DNA of 64,000 nt from Terriglobales bacterium (GTDB lineage Bacteria; Acidobacteriota; Terriglobia; Terriglobales; Acidobacteriaceae). Position 1 is the first letter of the stretch, and each line of letters starts with the position of its first letter. Positions 34,788 to 43,091 of the stretch are shown one piece after another. The stretch is from NCBI GenBank assembly GCA_035561515.1, contig DATMXP010000022.1:62001-126000 (forward strand), in the 5' to 3' direction. Position numbers and translations under genes: made by a program. A model generated the notes under the pieces. It was not told the origin of the DNA. It worked only from the letters and a program-made list of their open reading frames with translations, and made no database searches.

Positions 34788-35199
34788 GCAAAACACATAC
34801 GAAGAGTTCCTTGCGTTCCACGCAGCGAACCCGGCTGTCTACAACTACGCCGTGAAGCTGTGCCGCGAGGAAGTCGAGAATGGTCGCAAGCATTGGTCAC
34901 CCACGGCCTGCTTCAGCGTGATCCGCTTCAACCTTGGACGCATCAAGCGTCTCGGCGGCGACTACGACATCAATAACGATTTCATCCCGTACTATTCCCG
35001 GCTGATCCAGATGCAAGAGCCCGACCTCGAAGACTTCTTCGAGACGCGCACCAGCGTGGCGGACGCGGACATGGATTTCGCGGCGTGGAAGGCCCGTCGT
35101 GAGCGCGAGAAGTTGGACGATCTGAAGGAAGAGTATTTCGCCAAGGAAGCTACGCTCGAAGGTTTCGAGGAATGGGCGAAGAACCGGAACCGGAAGTAG
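34768..35199 (+). CDS. Hypothetical phage protein
   Basis: 143 residues, mostly helical, with 'YEEFLAFHAANPAVYNYAVKLCREEVENGRKHWSPTACFSVIRFN' at the N-terminus and a charged C-terminal helix. I recall similar uncharacterised proteins in phage genomes but cannot name a family. It is the last gene of the early rightward chain. Confidence 0.75.
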   Translation: MATAAIRQNTYEEFLAFHAANPAVYNYAVKLCREEVENGRKHWSPTACFSVIRFNLGRIKRLGGDYDINNDFIPYYSRLIQMQEPDLEDFFETRTSVADADMDFAAWKARREREKLDDLKEEYFAKEATLEGFEEWAKNRNRK

Positions 35200-35487
35200 C
35201 TACTCCAGCCGCCAATACTTCTCGAATAGTTCCCACGACACGAAGCGAGTAGATCGACCGCGCTCGGCAAAGAAACCCTCATCCTGCACATCAACGCGGA
35301 TCACCGTCCATCGGCGGTTATGGCTGTCACGCACGTATTGACCTTTGACTGGACGTTGTTTGCAGATGAACTCGACAAGCTGCGCGTTCAAACGCTTCCG
35401 CTCTGCGGCAGTCTTGGCGCTCTCGATCTGCTTGCGTATACGGGCGATCTTCTTCTCGATGTTTGCGATCTTATCGTTCATAGCCAT
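35200..35487 (-). CDS. Hypothetical coiled-coil protein, opposite strand
   Basis: 95 residues: an N-terminal coiled coil (about 5-42, MNDKIANIEKKIARIRKQIE onwards) and a C-terminal beta part (RPVKGQYVRDSHNRRWTVIRVD...STRFVSWELFEKYW). Its stop abuts the stop of the preceding rightward gene. Opposite orientation within the phage suggests an independently expressed accessory gene. Confidence 0.65.
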   Translation of the reverse strand: MAMNDKIANIEKKIARIRKQIESAKTAAERKRLNAQLVEFICKQRPVKGQYVRDSHNRRWTVIRVDVQDEGFFAERGRSTRFVSWELFEKYWRLE

Positions 35488-35526
35488 GTCGGTTGGTATT
35501 CACCATGCTGAACTCTGGAGCAGCCA

Positions 35527-36147
35527 CTATTCCCCCTTCCGGTACTTCTCGGTCGCCTTCATCCATGCCTGTTCCTTCTCGGTGAGCGGAGCGCCTATCT
35601 CAAGTTTCTTGGCGAGCATTTCGAGATCGTTGGCGTCCATGCGGTTATCAGGTTTGGTCGATCTCACAGGAGTAGGACGCATGTCTGTGTTCCGCAGGAC
35701 ACGAACAACGGCAAACAGGATCGCCGGGCTAAACAACCCGATCACCAACGCCCACAACGCTGCGAGTCCATGCACGGGAAGCATGAGCGATACCAACACT
35801 CCGAGATAACCAACGCCCACGAAGTATGCAGCGAGGCTGGAAGCACGGCTCTTGCCTGCCCGGCTGCCGAGTTCGGGATACTTCTCGTTCTTGCGCTCGA
35901 CCCAACGCACGACTCCCGCGAACCACACCGCAAAGACGAGAGGCCCAAATACGCCGATTGGAACCATGGCGATGCCAACGCTGGATGGATCAAGGTGGCT
36001 GGCGATCAGCAACCAGACCAGCAGCACCGGGGCGAACAGGACGCCGATGGTGACAGCGAAGAGTTGTTGCAAAAGTCGGAAAGGCGATGCGAGAAGATGA
36101 ACGTCTTTGGCAATCCGCTTTAGGTCGTCAGGCTGGTGTCCGTTCAT
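35527..36147 (-). CDS. Hypothetical membrane protein, opposite strand
   Basis: 206 residues with about four membrane segments (near 30-52, 57-78, 105-125 and 128-150) and a cytosolic C-terminus ending in a charged helix. The ATG at 36147 is preferred to a TTG at 36156. With the coiled-coil gene next to it, this forms a two-gene leftward unit. A lysogenic-conversion role such as superinfection exclusion is possible but unproven. Confidence 0.65.
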   Translation of the reverse strand: MNGHQPDDLKRIAKDVHLLASPFRLLQQLFAVTIGVLFAPVLLVWLLIASHLDPSSVGIAMVPIGVFGPLVFAVWFAGVVRWVERKNEKYPELGSRAGKSRASSLAAYFVGVGYLGVLVSLMLPVHGLAALWALVIGLFSPAILFAVVRVLRNTDMRPTPVRSTKPDNRMDANDLEMLAKKLEIGAPLTEKEQAWMKATEKYRKGE

Positions 36148-36212
36148 GCGGGCCAATATACAGCCGCATTTGGGGATTTGATTAGGCAGAGGCTCACTGA
36201 GGCTTGAAGCTT

Positions 36213-36270
36213 ATGCCTCGAAAGTAACTACTCGTAACTGTGGCCAAATGGCCACGACTGCCTGAGGCAT
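36213..36270. repeat. GAGGCAT repeats and 7-bp inverted repeat upstream of terminase region
   Basis: ATGCCTC (36213-36219) and GAGGCAT (36264-36270) are inverted copies flanking the inverted repeat GTGGCCA-AA-TGGCCAC (36240-36255). The same 7-mer recurs after the small-terminase gene at 37,049-37,128. Such clusters next to terS can be packaging or terminase-binding sites. Confidence 0.4.
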
Positions 36271-36310
36271 CAGCTAGAAGGGGCGCTTCTCGACCTAGAC
36301 GCCATGCCGT

Positions 36311-36328
36311 CAGACGAAATTTCGTCTG
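36311..36328. promoter_or_regulatory. Perfect 18-bp palindrome, candidate operator
   Basis: CAGACGAAATTTCGTCTG, a perfect palindrome, lies 30 bp before the small-terminase-like gene. No T run follows, so it is more like a protein-binding site than a terminator. Confidence 0.5.
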
Positions 36329-36341
36329 GCTGCCCCTCAGA

Positions 36342-36356
36342 CCGTATGAGTTAGTG
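36342..36356 (+). repeat. Intergenic CCGTATGAG motif, copy 1
   Basis: CCGTATGAGTTAGTG, directly before the gene at 36358. It contains the minigene ATG AGT TAG. One of five related copies in the phage. Confidence 0.55.
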
Positions 36357-36357
36357 C

Positions 36358-36885
36358 ATGGCAGACGCACCACAAGACGACAAGATCGAACTCACAGGCA
36401 TGGCCCGGCGAATGGCGAACCTCAAGAAGGGGCACCGTTGGCAGGCGGGGCAGTCCGGTAATCCATCCGGGATGCCTAAGGCTGTGGGGCTCATCACCCA
36501 AGCCTACAACCGCATCCTCGCCATGGAAGTACCCGACGAAATGTTGATTGATAAGTACGAGGGGCTAAAAGGCAGTGGAATCACGTTTGGTGACCTTCTG
36601 GCGCTCAGCACGAGCATGAAGGCTATTTACCTCGAACAGAAGCCAGCAACCTCTCTGGCAGCCGCTAAAGAGATTACAGACCGTACTGAGGGCAAGGTTC
36701 CAATGCGCATCGCTGGTGCGGACGGTGGGGCGTTAGAAGTAATCAATCTGTCAGACGACGAGCGTAGGCAACGATTGCTCAGACTGGCAGAGGTCGAAGT
36801 GATCGACGCAGAGTTTGAAGACTTGGCTCCTGCCGAGATGAAGGCATTACCCGAGGGCATGGATGACACTAGCGGAAACGATTGA
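36358..36885 (+). CDS. Terminase small subunit-like protein (DUF5681-type)
   Basis: 175 residues with 'HRWQAGQSGNPSGMPKA' (about 27-43), the FxxGxSGNPxGrP motif of DUF5681 proteins that often sit near large terminases, followed by helical segments. It probably recognises phage DNA for packaging. The C-terminus is acidic. It lies about 2 kb before the large terminase rather than adjacent to it, with small genes between. Confidence 0.65.
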   Translation: MADAPQDDKIELTGMARRMANLKKGHRWQAGQSGNPSGMPKAVGLITQAYNRILAMEVPDEMLIDKYEGLKGSGITFGDLLALSTSMKAIYLEQKPATSLAAAKEITDRTEGKVPMRIAGADGGALEVINLSDDERRQRLLRLAEVEVIDAEFEDLAPAEMKALPEGMDDTSGND

Positions 36886-37042
36886 TCAACTACGCTACGA
36901 GGTTGCGATGCTGAAGGCCCAAGTCGCGGCTGTGCAGGACATGATCGGCGTGCTGAATACCAAGATCGAGACTGGCAAGGCGAGTGGTTCTCAGCCCATG
37001 GCAGGGGATCAAAAGCCTAAGGGTCGCAGGCTAAGTCGTTGA
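36863..37042 (+). CDS. Small coiled-coil phage protein
   Basis: 59 residues overlapping the previous gene by 23 bp. GAGGG lies 6 bp upstream of the ATG. Sequence starts MTLAETIDQLRYEVAMLKAQ, a heptad-like coiled coil to about residue 40, then a basic tail (KPKGRRLSR). Function unknown. Confidence 0.65.
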   Translation: MTLAETIDQLRYEVAMLKAQVAAVQDMIGVLNTKIETGKASGSQPMAGDQKPKGRRLSR

Positions 37043-37416
37043 TAGTTCGAGGCACGCATGCGAGGCATATGCCTTCCTGCCATAGAGGCAGGGGAGCAAA
37101 CGCTTAGGCATGGGGCTTGCGAGGCATGGAGGCCGGATCGCCCGTCCTGAGATGTCTTTCGGTACCCTACCCCCGGCTCGAAACAATCGGATGGGGCCGG
37201 AGGCTGGCTGGCAGTGTCACCCTAGATAGTTTTGAAAATTTCAGAATTTCTGGCCAATTCAAGATATGGGCTCATGTTTGTCACACCGCAAGGTGCCCGT
37301 AAGGGGGCTTGAGCCGATACAGGGCGCGGTTTCTAGGAGATATTCACCGTGCCCAATCAAATCCCGATAACTAAATCTGTTTTTCATCTTCGCTCCCCTT
37401 CTGTAGGAGCACCAAT
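37043..37416. other. Non-coding region with clustered GAGGCA repeats
   Basis: 374 bp without a convincing gene. The first 90 bp hold GAGGCAC (37049), GAGGCAT (37062), GAGGCAG (37085), AGGCATG (37106) and GAGGCAT (37121), and the 12-bp palindrome AGGCATATGCCT (37063-37074). The remainder shows no structure I can name. Candidate cos/pac or regulatory region. Confidence 0.45.
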
Positions 37417-37596
37417 ATGCACATCACCCCGCAGCAACTTCAACAGATCATTCGTAGCCATAAGCCTGATGACTTCGAAGGCATGGCTCTGGAAATCAAC
37501 GCTCTGCTCTCTTCCAAAGAGGACGCCGTGCTCAACGCACTCGAACAGTTTTCAGCCACGCTCACCAAGCTTTCGACGGAACTGCTCGGAAAGTAG
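37417..37596 (+). CDS. Small hypothetical phage protein
   Basis: 59 residues (MHITPQQLQQIIRSHKPDDF at the start), entirely helical by composition, ending TLTKLSTELLGK. TAGGAGC 8 bp before the ATG is a strong ribosome-binding site. The competing frame in this stretch (from 37349) looks random. Confidence 0.7.
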   Translation: MHITPQQLQQIIRSHKPDDFEGMALEINALLSSKEDAVLNALEQFSATLTKLSTELLGK

Positions 37597-37609
37597 GTAT
37601 CAAGTAAAT

Positions 37610-37960
37610 ATGGACGTTCCCAACAAATTCTGTCCGACATGCGGCAGCACACTCGCACCGGAGCTTCAGCCTGAAGTCGATGGTGCCATCGATCTGTATC
37701 ACGCAACGTGCGCCAATTGTCAGACCACAGCGCAATTAGTTTTTCAGAAATTTTCCAAAGTCTGGCAGGTCAAGTCACTCACCCCGGTGCCGCAGACGCA
37801 TGCGGTCGTGGTGCCCTTCACCAAGTTGTCCCTGCCTGTGGGCCTCGGCATTGTCTCCGCTCGTGCGGAGTCCAGCTACTTCGTGCTCGAAGTCACTGGC
37901 GATGTCGCCGAGGACGCAGCCTTCACGCTCACGTTGGTGCCTGAGACCGATCATGCTTAA
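37610..37960 (+). CDS. Small zinc-ribbon phage protein
   Basis: 116 residues beginning MDVPNKFCPTCGSTL. Two CxxC pairs (CPTC at 8-11, CANC near 38) make a zinc ribbon in the first half; the second half is beta-rich ('VVVPFTKLSLPVGLGIVSARAESSYFVLEVTGDV'). The internal ATG was chosen because the 87 residues before it in the same frame overlap another gene and look non-coding. Confidence 0.68.
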   Translation: MDVPNKFCPTCGSTLAPELQPEVDGAIDLYHATCANCQTTAQLVFQKFSKVWQVKSLTPVPQTHAVVVPFTKLSLPVGLGIVSARAESSYFVLEVTGDVAEDAAFTLTLVPETDHA

Positions 37961-38177
37961 GCCGCATTCGATCATCGGGCCTGACGGCGCAGCGATCCAA
38001 GCTCCCGAGGGCGTTGTTTACGAAGGCTCCCGCTCTGAAGGCTCATTCCTCGTCCTTCGTTTCACCGACAGCCGTGGCTATTACTGCGACCGTTTCTACG
38101 ACGCCTCTGGCAAAGAAGCGTTCCGGGAGACGGGCGAGATCGTCACGCCGTCATTCTGGAAACGCTTCTGGAGTTAA
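37953..38177 (+). CDS. Small hypothetical phage protein
   Basis: 74 residues starting MLKPHSIIGPDGAAIQAP, overlapping the previous gene by 8 bp. Beta-rich with 'SFLVLRFTDSRGYYCDRFYDASGKEAF'. No family recognised. Confidence 0.62.
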   Translation: MLKPHSIIGPDGAAIQAPEGVVYEGSRSEGSFLVLRFTDSRGYYCDRFYDASGKEAFRETGEIVTPSFWKRFWS

Positions 38178-38181
38178 GCAA

Positions 38182-38397
38182 ATGGACGAACGTTTGACTA
38201 TTCAGACATGCGGATGCCTCAGGGTTCCGGTTGTGTTCGGCGAATTTCGTTGTCGCCACTGCAAGGTGAAGATTCAACCGGAATCTGTCTCTGACCCCAA
38301 CAAGCATGCCGTGAACTGCAAGCAGTTTCTACGTCAGAAACAAATCTCGCTGCGTAAGCAGCTATTCAAGGAGTCATATGAAACTCATCATCGTTAA
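38182..38397 (+). CDS. Small Cys-rich phage protein
   Basis: 71 residues, start MDERLTIQTCGCLRVP with GGAG upstream. CGC and CRHC (about 28) pairs suggest zinc binding; the rest is basic. It overlaps the next gene by 20 bp. Confidence 0.6.
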   Translation: MDERLTIQTCGCLRVPVVFGEFRCRHCKVKIQPESVSDPNKHAVNCKQFLRQKQISLRKQLFKESYETHHR

Positions 38398-38602
38398 CGA
38401 TGGCGGCGAAGTCGCTGTCATCTCTCCCGAACAACTGCAACTGGTGCAAGTCTCTGATGGCGTGTCCATCGTGGGCATCCCTGCCGAAGAGAAGAAGATT
38501 TTCCCATTGGCACAGTTCAATGTGAACCTCACCGTTCCAGCCTCCAAGCCTGAGGCTCAGCCTGTTGCCGAAGCTCCCGTCGCTGAAGAACCCAAAACGT
38601 AA
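38378..38602 (+). CDS. Small hypothetical phage protein
   Basis: 74 residues (MKLIIVNDGGEVAVISPEQL at the start) with AAGGAG 6 bp upstream. Beta-strand N-terminal part and a Pro/Ala/Glu-rich tail (ASKPEAQPVAEAPVAEEPKT). The stop shares one base with the next start. Confidence 0.68.
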   Translation: MKLIIVNDGGEVAVISPEQLQLVQVSDGVSIVGIPAEEKKIFPLAQFNVNLTVPASKPEAQPVAEAPVAEEPKT

Positions 38603-38814
38603 TGAACACCGCACGTAAAGGTCGGGCTTTCGAGCACGAGATTCGCAAGCTCCTGCGTGCAGCAGGGTTCAGCGTGATCCGTGGCGCAGGCTCGAAGGGT
38701 GAATTGCTCGACGAGAAAGTCGATCTCGTTGCTACCAAGCTTACCCGTGACACCGAGTACACAGCATTCCTCACCGTGATCGGCGTGCAGTGCAAGGCAA
38801 AGGCCCGGAAATGA
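38602..38814 (+). CDS. PD-(D/E)XK nuclease, resolvase-like
   Basis: A 70-residue minimal nuclease: 'KGRAFEHEIRKLLRAAGF' with Glu13, 'KVDLVA' with Asp41 and 'VQCKAK' with Gln63-x-Lys65 form the E...D...(E/Q)xK active site. The compact core resembles archaeal Holliday-junction-resolvase and phage nuclease folds. A role in resolving branched DNA before packaging fits the position next to terL. Confidence 0.68.
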   Translation: MNTARKGRAFEHEIRKLLRAAGFSVIRGAGSKGELLDEKVDLVATKLTRDTEYTAFLTVIGVQCKAKARK

Positions 38815-38969
38815 AGCACCCACATCCAGACAAGCGTCACGTCATGGTCAGCACCCGGCGCTACTTGCTCGGAGCCAAGAGGCATTGGGGCACGGCCCGG
38901 AGCCTCGTGCATTACAAGGCGCTGATCCAGACGTACTTGGAAGCCAAGCGCAGAGTGATTGAAGAGTAA
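38811..38969 (+). CDS. Small basic phage protein
   Basis: 52 residues (MKHPHPDKRHVMVSTRRYLL at the start), coupled by an ATGA overlap to the nuclease gene and by one base to terL. Helical and strongly basic. Function unknown; coupling at both ends supports it being real. Confidence 0.6.
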   Translation: MKHPHPDKRHVMVSTRRYLLGAKRHWGTARSLVHYKALIQTYLEAKRRVIEE

Positions 38970-40606
38970 TGGAACTGAAGATCAATCCCGACAAACTAGA
39001 TAAGTTGACGCCCGAGGAAAAGCGGGAAGTCGATCAACTCCTATTTGCGGAAGAGACGCGGCAGATGGAGCTTGATCTCTACAAATTTTTCAAAGTTGCT
39101 TGGAAAATTCTGGAGCCCAAGACTGATCTCCAAGATTCGTGGCACTACCGCTACATCTGCGAATGGTTGATGCTGGTGGCGAACGGTCAGTTCAAGGAAC
39201 GCTACCCCGAAGCTGATGGCCTTATCATCAACGTCCCGCCGCGATCCCTGAAGTCCACCATCATTTCAATCATCTTCCCCGTCTGGTGCTGGATCAACGA
39301 TCCCTCCAAACGATTCATCGTGGCTTCTTATGCGTTGTCCTTGTCTACGGACTTCAGCGTCAAGCGGCGTGCCCTGATCACGTCCAAATGGTTCCAGCAA
39401 CGTTGGGGCCGTAAGTTCCAGTTGCGCGAAGACCAGAACGAGAAGGCGAAATTTTTCAACGATGCCACCGGGCAGATGGTGGCGGCTGGTGTTAAAGGCA
39501 CACTGACGGGCGTCGGCGGCAACATCCTCGTGCTCGACGATCCGCTCAACCCTGAGCAGGCTGCGTCCGATAGCGACCGCGCCACGGCGAATCGCTGGAC
39601 TGACGACACGTTTCTCACTCGTAAGGATGATCCGTCGAAGGATGTCGCCGTTCTGGTCATGCAGAGATTGCACGAGGATGACGTTACCGGGATGCTTCTC
39701 GCCAAAAAGAATAAGTGGGTTCACCTGTGCATCCCGCTCGAAGCTGAACAAGACACCGACATCGTGTTCCCGATCTCGAACAAGGCATTCGTTCGCCCCA
39801 AGGGCAACGTCCTGACGCCCAAGCGCAATACTCCCATCGTTGTTGAGGGTTTGAAGCTGTCTCCGCGCAAGTTCGCGGGGCAGTTCCAGCAGCGTCCGGC
39901 TCCCAAGGAAGGCAACATCATCAAGCGCAGTTGGATTCGCTATTGGGGTGATCCCAACGACGCCAACTCCCCGTCGCTACCGTCCGATTTCAAGCGGGGC
40001 TTGCTTTCATTCGACTGCACCTTCAAAGGTAAAAGCGACAACGACTACGTCTCCGGCTTGGCCGTGGGCGTCCGTGGAGCGGATCGCTTCTTGATCGACC
40101 GCACATATCGCCAGATGTCATTCACGCAAACGTTGCAGGCAATCACGGAAATGCGGAAGAAGCACCCATGGTGCAAAGAAATCTTGGTCGAAGACAAAGC
40201 AAACGGGCCTGCAATCATCGATACGCTGCGTTCCAAGGTGCCCGGACTCATTGCCGTCAATCCCAAGGGTGACAAGAAGGAACGTCTGGAGATCGCCAGC
40301 TACACCGTCGAATCCGGCAACTGGTATTTCCCGCATCCGTCCATCTGCCCATGGGTCGAGGAGTTCATCGAAAACCTCGTTACCTTCCCCAACGCCAAGC
40401 ATGACGACGACTGCGATGCCTTCTCGCAAGTCGAAATGCGTTTGGGTAAGGGCGGCGGTGGCGCTGCCTTCCTCGCCTACTACGACAAGCTGCTCATGGG
40501 TGAACAGCCCGATCCCGATCCCACTGATGACATGCCTCTTGCGATCCCCGAAGGCAAGACCCACTTCACCGTGGAAGAAGCCAAGCGTTATGGCTTGGTG
40601 AAGTAA
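38969..40606 (+). CDS. terL: Phage terminase large subunit
   Basis: 545 residues. ATPase domain: Walker A-like PPRSLKST (90-97), Walker B NILVLDDPL (about 186-194). RNase H-fold nuclease domain: 'LLSFDCTFKG' (about 345), 'ILVEDKANG' (about 404) and 'HDDDCDAFSQ' (about 478) supply the acidic metal ligands. It cuts concatemeric DNA and pumps it into the prohead through the portal. This is the best anchor for calling the region a tailed phage. Confidence 0.95.
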   Translation: MELKINPDKLDKLTPEEKREVDQLLFAEETRQMELDLYKFFKVAWKILEPKTDLQDSWHYRYICEWLMLVANGQFKERYPEADGLIINVPPRSLKSTIISIIFPVWCWINDPSKRFIVASYALSLSTDFSVKRRALITSKWFQQRWGRKFQLREDQNEKAKFFNDATGQMVAAGVKGTLTGVGGNILVLDDPLNPEQAASDSDRATANRWTDDTFLTRKDDPSKDVAVLVMQRLHEDDVTGMLLAKKNKWVHLCIPLEAEQDTDIVFPISNKAFVRPKGNVLTPKRNTPIVVEGLKLSPRKFAGQFQQRPAPKEGNIIKRSWIRYWGDPNDANSPSLPSDFKRGLLSFDCTFKGKSDNDYVSGLAVGVRGADRFLIDRTYRQMSFTQTLQAITEMRKKHPWCKEILVEDKANGPAIIDTLRSKVPGLIAVNPKGDKKERLEIASYTVESGNWYFPHPSICPWVEEFIENLVTFPNAKHDDDCDAFSQVEMRLGKGGGGAAFLAYYDKLLMGEQPDPDPTDDMPLAIPEGKTHFTVEEAKRYGLVK

Positions 40607-40624
40607 CGGCTTAGCCCGGATTTT

Positions 40625-40640
40625 CCGTATGAGTGACTAG
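40625..40640 (+). repeat. Intergenic CCGTATGAG motif, copy 2
   Basis: CCGTATGAGTGACTAG before the portal gene; contains the minigene ATG AGT GAC TAG. GTACCTAAC follows, as in copy 3. Confidence 0.55.
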
Positions 40641-40649
40641 GTACCTAAC

Positions 40650-42239
40650 ATGGCATTAAACGGAAAAGATATTGATCCGGGCCTCGTAGCTCGTGTCAGC
40701 GGACAAAGCTACGCATCAAGCTCGAATCCCGCAGCGAATTGGTTTGCTCCTCTCCAGCCTCAACAGGTTGTAGCCCCCAAGGGTTCCCCGGCCCGTGCTT
40801 TCGACTACCTCACGGGCATAAACCTCGTCATCAATCCTCGTCACGATGAGGTCGTGACCTATGAGCACATGCGCTACGTGGCTGAAAACTGCCCGTTGGT
40901 GACGCTGGCAATCGAGACTCGCAAAGACCAGATCACAAAGCAAAAGTGGGACGTTCGTCTCATCAATGATGGCTCGTCCACAGCGGAACAGGTCAAAGCA
41001 AAAGCCAAAACCGATCCCCGCATTAAGAACGTTAAGGCTCTACTCAAGAAGCCGGACAAGGAACTTTCATGGGATGGCTGGCTGCACAAGTTGCTCAATG
41101 AAGTTTTGGTCACCGACTCTCCTGCGATCCAAATGCGCAAAACACTTGGCGGTGATCCCTATTCGCTGATGATCATGGATGGAACCACGATCACTCGCAA
41201 AATCGCTCTGGACGGCACGACCCCGCTCCCGCCCGAGACCGCGTATCAGCAGATCATCAAGGGCGTTCCGTACGCTGACTTCACGACAGACGAACTCGTA
41301 TTTCGTCCACGCAATCCCCGTGCGCACAAGCTGTACGGATTCAGCCCGGTCGAACAGATCATTTTCATGGCGAACATCATCATGCGCCGTGACCTGATGA
41401 AGCTGAACACCTACACGGAAGGCAATCTACCGCCTGCATTGGCATCAGTTGAAGACGATTGGAGCGCCGATCAGATCGAAAATTTCCAGCAGAAGTTTGA
41501 CGCTATCAACCAAGGTAACTTGGCGGCTACTCGCCGTCTCCAGTTCATTCCGAAAATCAACGCACTGCACATGCTCAAACAAGATGTGCTGAAGGATGAT
41601 GCCGACGAATGGTTCGCACGCATCGTCATGTTCGCCTTCTCCCTACCTCCAACCGCTCTCACGAAAGTGATGAATCGTGCGTCGGCGGAACAGGCAGCCG
41701 AGTCCGCAGAGGATGAGGGTCTGGTTCCTTTGATGAATTGGGTTGGCGACCTCATCAACGAACTGATTCAGAAATTCTTCGGTTTCGATGACATCGAGTT
41801 CGTTTGGGTACCTGAGAAGGTTGTCGATCCCAAGGCGCAGTCAGAAATTCACAAGACTTACCTCGACGAAGGCATCCTGACACGCAACCAGATTCTTGCC
41901 CAGCTTGGCTACGATCCCATTGGGGACGATGGCGATGTCAGAACCGTAATAACTCCCAACGGCCCAGTTCCGCTGTCCGAAGTTGTGATGAGCATGGAAG
42001 ACAAGCAGGAAGCCGGGCTCATGCCTACTAAGCCTGTGTCTGCGGTACCGCCTCCGGCTGCCCCGAAGACTGGTGAGCCTGATCCCGAGACCGAGCCCAC
42101 GCCCAAGGATAAGCAGGACACGAAGAAATTCCGCAACGTCCTCGCCGCTCACTACAACGACATCCTCGAAGACTTGAATCCCGAATTGCGCGATCCGGTG
42201 ATCGTTTCGAAGCTGCTAGAGATCGAACGCAATGGCTAA
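40650..42239 (+). CDS. Phage portal protein
   Basis: 529 residues of the SPP1/HK97-type portal fold: 'VVTYEHMRYVAENCPLVTLAIETRKDQITKQKWDVR' near 75-110, 'GFSPVEQIIFMANIIMRRDLMKLNTYTEGNLPPALASV' near 230-265 and a Pro/Glu-rich C-terminus. Twelve copies form the DNA channel and terminase docking site. The last 8 bp overlap the head morphogenesis gene. Confidence 0.93.
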   Translation: MALNGKDIDPGLVARVSGQSYASSSNPAANWFAPLQPQQVVAPKGSPARAFDYLTGINLVINPRHDEVVTYEHMRYVAENCPLVTLAIETRKDQITKQKWDVRLINDGSSTAEQVKAKAKTDPRIKNVKALLKKPDKELSWDGWLHKLLNEVLVTDSPAIQMRKTLGGDPYSLMIMDGTTITRKIALDGTTPLPPETAYQQIIKGVPYADFTTDELVFRPRNPRAHKLYGFSPVEQIIFMANIIMRRDLMKLNTYTEGNLPPALASVEDDWSADQIENFQQKFDAINQGNLAATRRLQFIPKINALHMLKQDVLKDDADEWFARIVMFAFSLPPTALTKVMNRASAEQAAESAEDEGLVPLMNWVGDLINELIQKFFGFDDIEFVWVPEKVVDPKAQSEIHKTYLDEGILTRNQILAQLGYDPIGDDGDVRTVITPNGPVPLSEVVMSMEDKQEAGLMPTKPVSAVPPPAAPKTGEPDPETEPTPKDKQDTKKFRNVLAAHYNDILEDLNPELRDPVIVSKLLEIERNG

Positions 42240-43059
42240 GAAGATCACCGTTTCTCCAGCCGCCACCTACCCGAAGAAGCGGAAGGCTGAGCGTGCCATG
42301 GCGAGAACGCTGAAGAAGATGTTCAAGGGGACGAAGAAGGACGCGCTCCCCGACATGGTGGAAGCATATCGCCGTGTCATGGAAGAGCATCGTGTCTCGA
42401 AAGCCATCGGCGGCGAACGTGACCACATTCTCGATGAGCTTGACCTCGATTCTTGGATCGCCGAGATTGACGCCCTCTCGGGTTCCGTCAGTGACGTTCA
42501 GGTTGAAGCTGCGAAGCGTGCGTTAACCGCTCTCAAAGTCAGCGATGACGACGATCTCTTCGACAAGGTCAGTGAGTTAGCGGTACAGGCCGCAAAGGAT
42601 AGGGCCGCCGAGTTGGTCGGCATGAAATGGGACGGCGACAAGCTGGTTCCCAATCCATCAGCAGAGTGGGCGATCACCGAAGCCACCCGTGAGGGGATCA
42701 GGGACATGGTCGAGACTGCTCTCACCGATGGCCTGACTGTGGATGAGTTCGCCAAGAAGCTGATGGATTCGTACATGTTCAGCGACAGCCGGGCAGAAAC
42801 CATCGCCCGTACCGAGATAGCTCGTGCTCATGTCGATGGCACCATGGAGGCTTGGAAGGCATCGGGGCTGGTGACGGGTAAGCGTTGGCTTACAGGCTCA
42901 GAACATGACGATGGTTCTGATTGCGACTGTGCTGATAACGAAGATGACGGCGTAATCGACCTCGATGATGCCTTTAGTTCCGGTGACGATGCCCCGCCTG
43001 CGCACCCGAATTGCGTTTGCGTGCTCGTGACATCCCTGTTGGATTCCGCAGAAGAGTAG
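42232..43059 (+). CDS. Phage head morphogenesis protein (SPP1 gp7/Mu F type)
   Basis: 275 residues. The C-terminal domain has the family motif 'ARTEIARAHVDGTMEAWKASG' (about 195-215), 'KRWLTGSEHDDGSDCDCADNEDDGVIDLDDAF' and 'PPAHPNCVCVL' (near 260), with conserved Cys and His. These minor head proteins attach to the portal. The N-terminus is basic. Confidence 0.9.
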   Translation: MAKKITVSPAATYPKKRKAERAMARTLKKMFKGTKKDALPDMVEAYRRVMEEHRVSKAIGGERDHILDELDLDSWIAEIDALSGSVSDVQVEAAKRALTALKVSDDDDLFDKVSELAVQAAKDRAAELVGMKWDGDKLVPNPSAEWAITEATREGIRDMVETALTDGLTVDEFAKKLMDSYMFSDSRAETIARTEIARAHVDGTMEAWKASGLVTGKRWLTGSEHDDGSDCDCADNEDDGVIDLDDAFSSGDDAPPAHPNCVCVLVTSLLDSAEE

Positions 43060-43066
43060 CTGATCA

Positions 43067-43083
43067 CCGTATGAGGTAGTAGG
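43067..43083 (+). repeat. Intergenic CCGTATGAG motif, copy 3
   Basis: CCGTATGAGGTAGTAGG before the prohead protease gene; contains ATG AGG TAG. GTACCTCAA then ATG follows. Confidence 0.55.
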
Positions 43084-43091
43084 TACCTCAA

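Noticed and set aside
36240..36461. 73-codon frame upstream of the terS-like gene
   Set aside because: Arg/Pro-rich random composition, runs over palindromes and into the real gene.
37349..37609. Extension of the zinc-ribbon gene from a GTG with a fair ribosome-binding site
   Set aside because: The sequence is Ser/Arg/Pro-rich noise and overlaps a better 59-residue gene in another frame.
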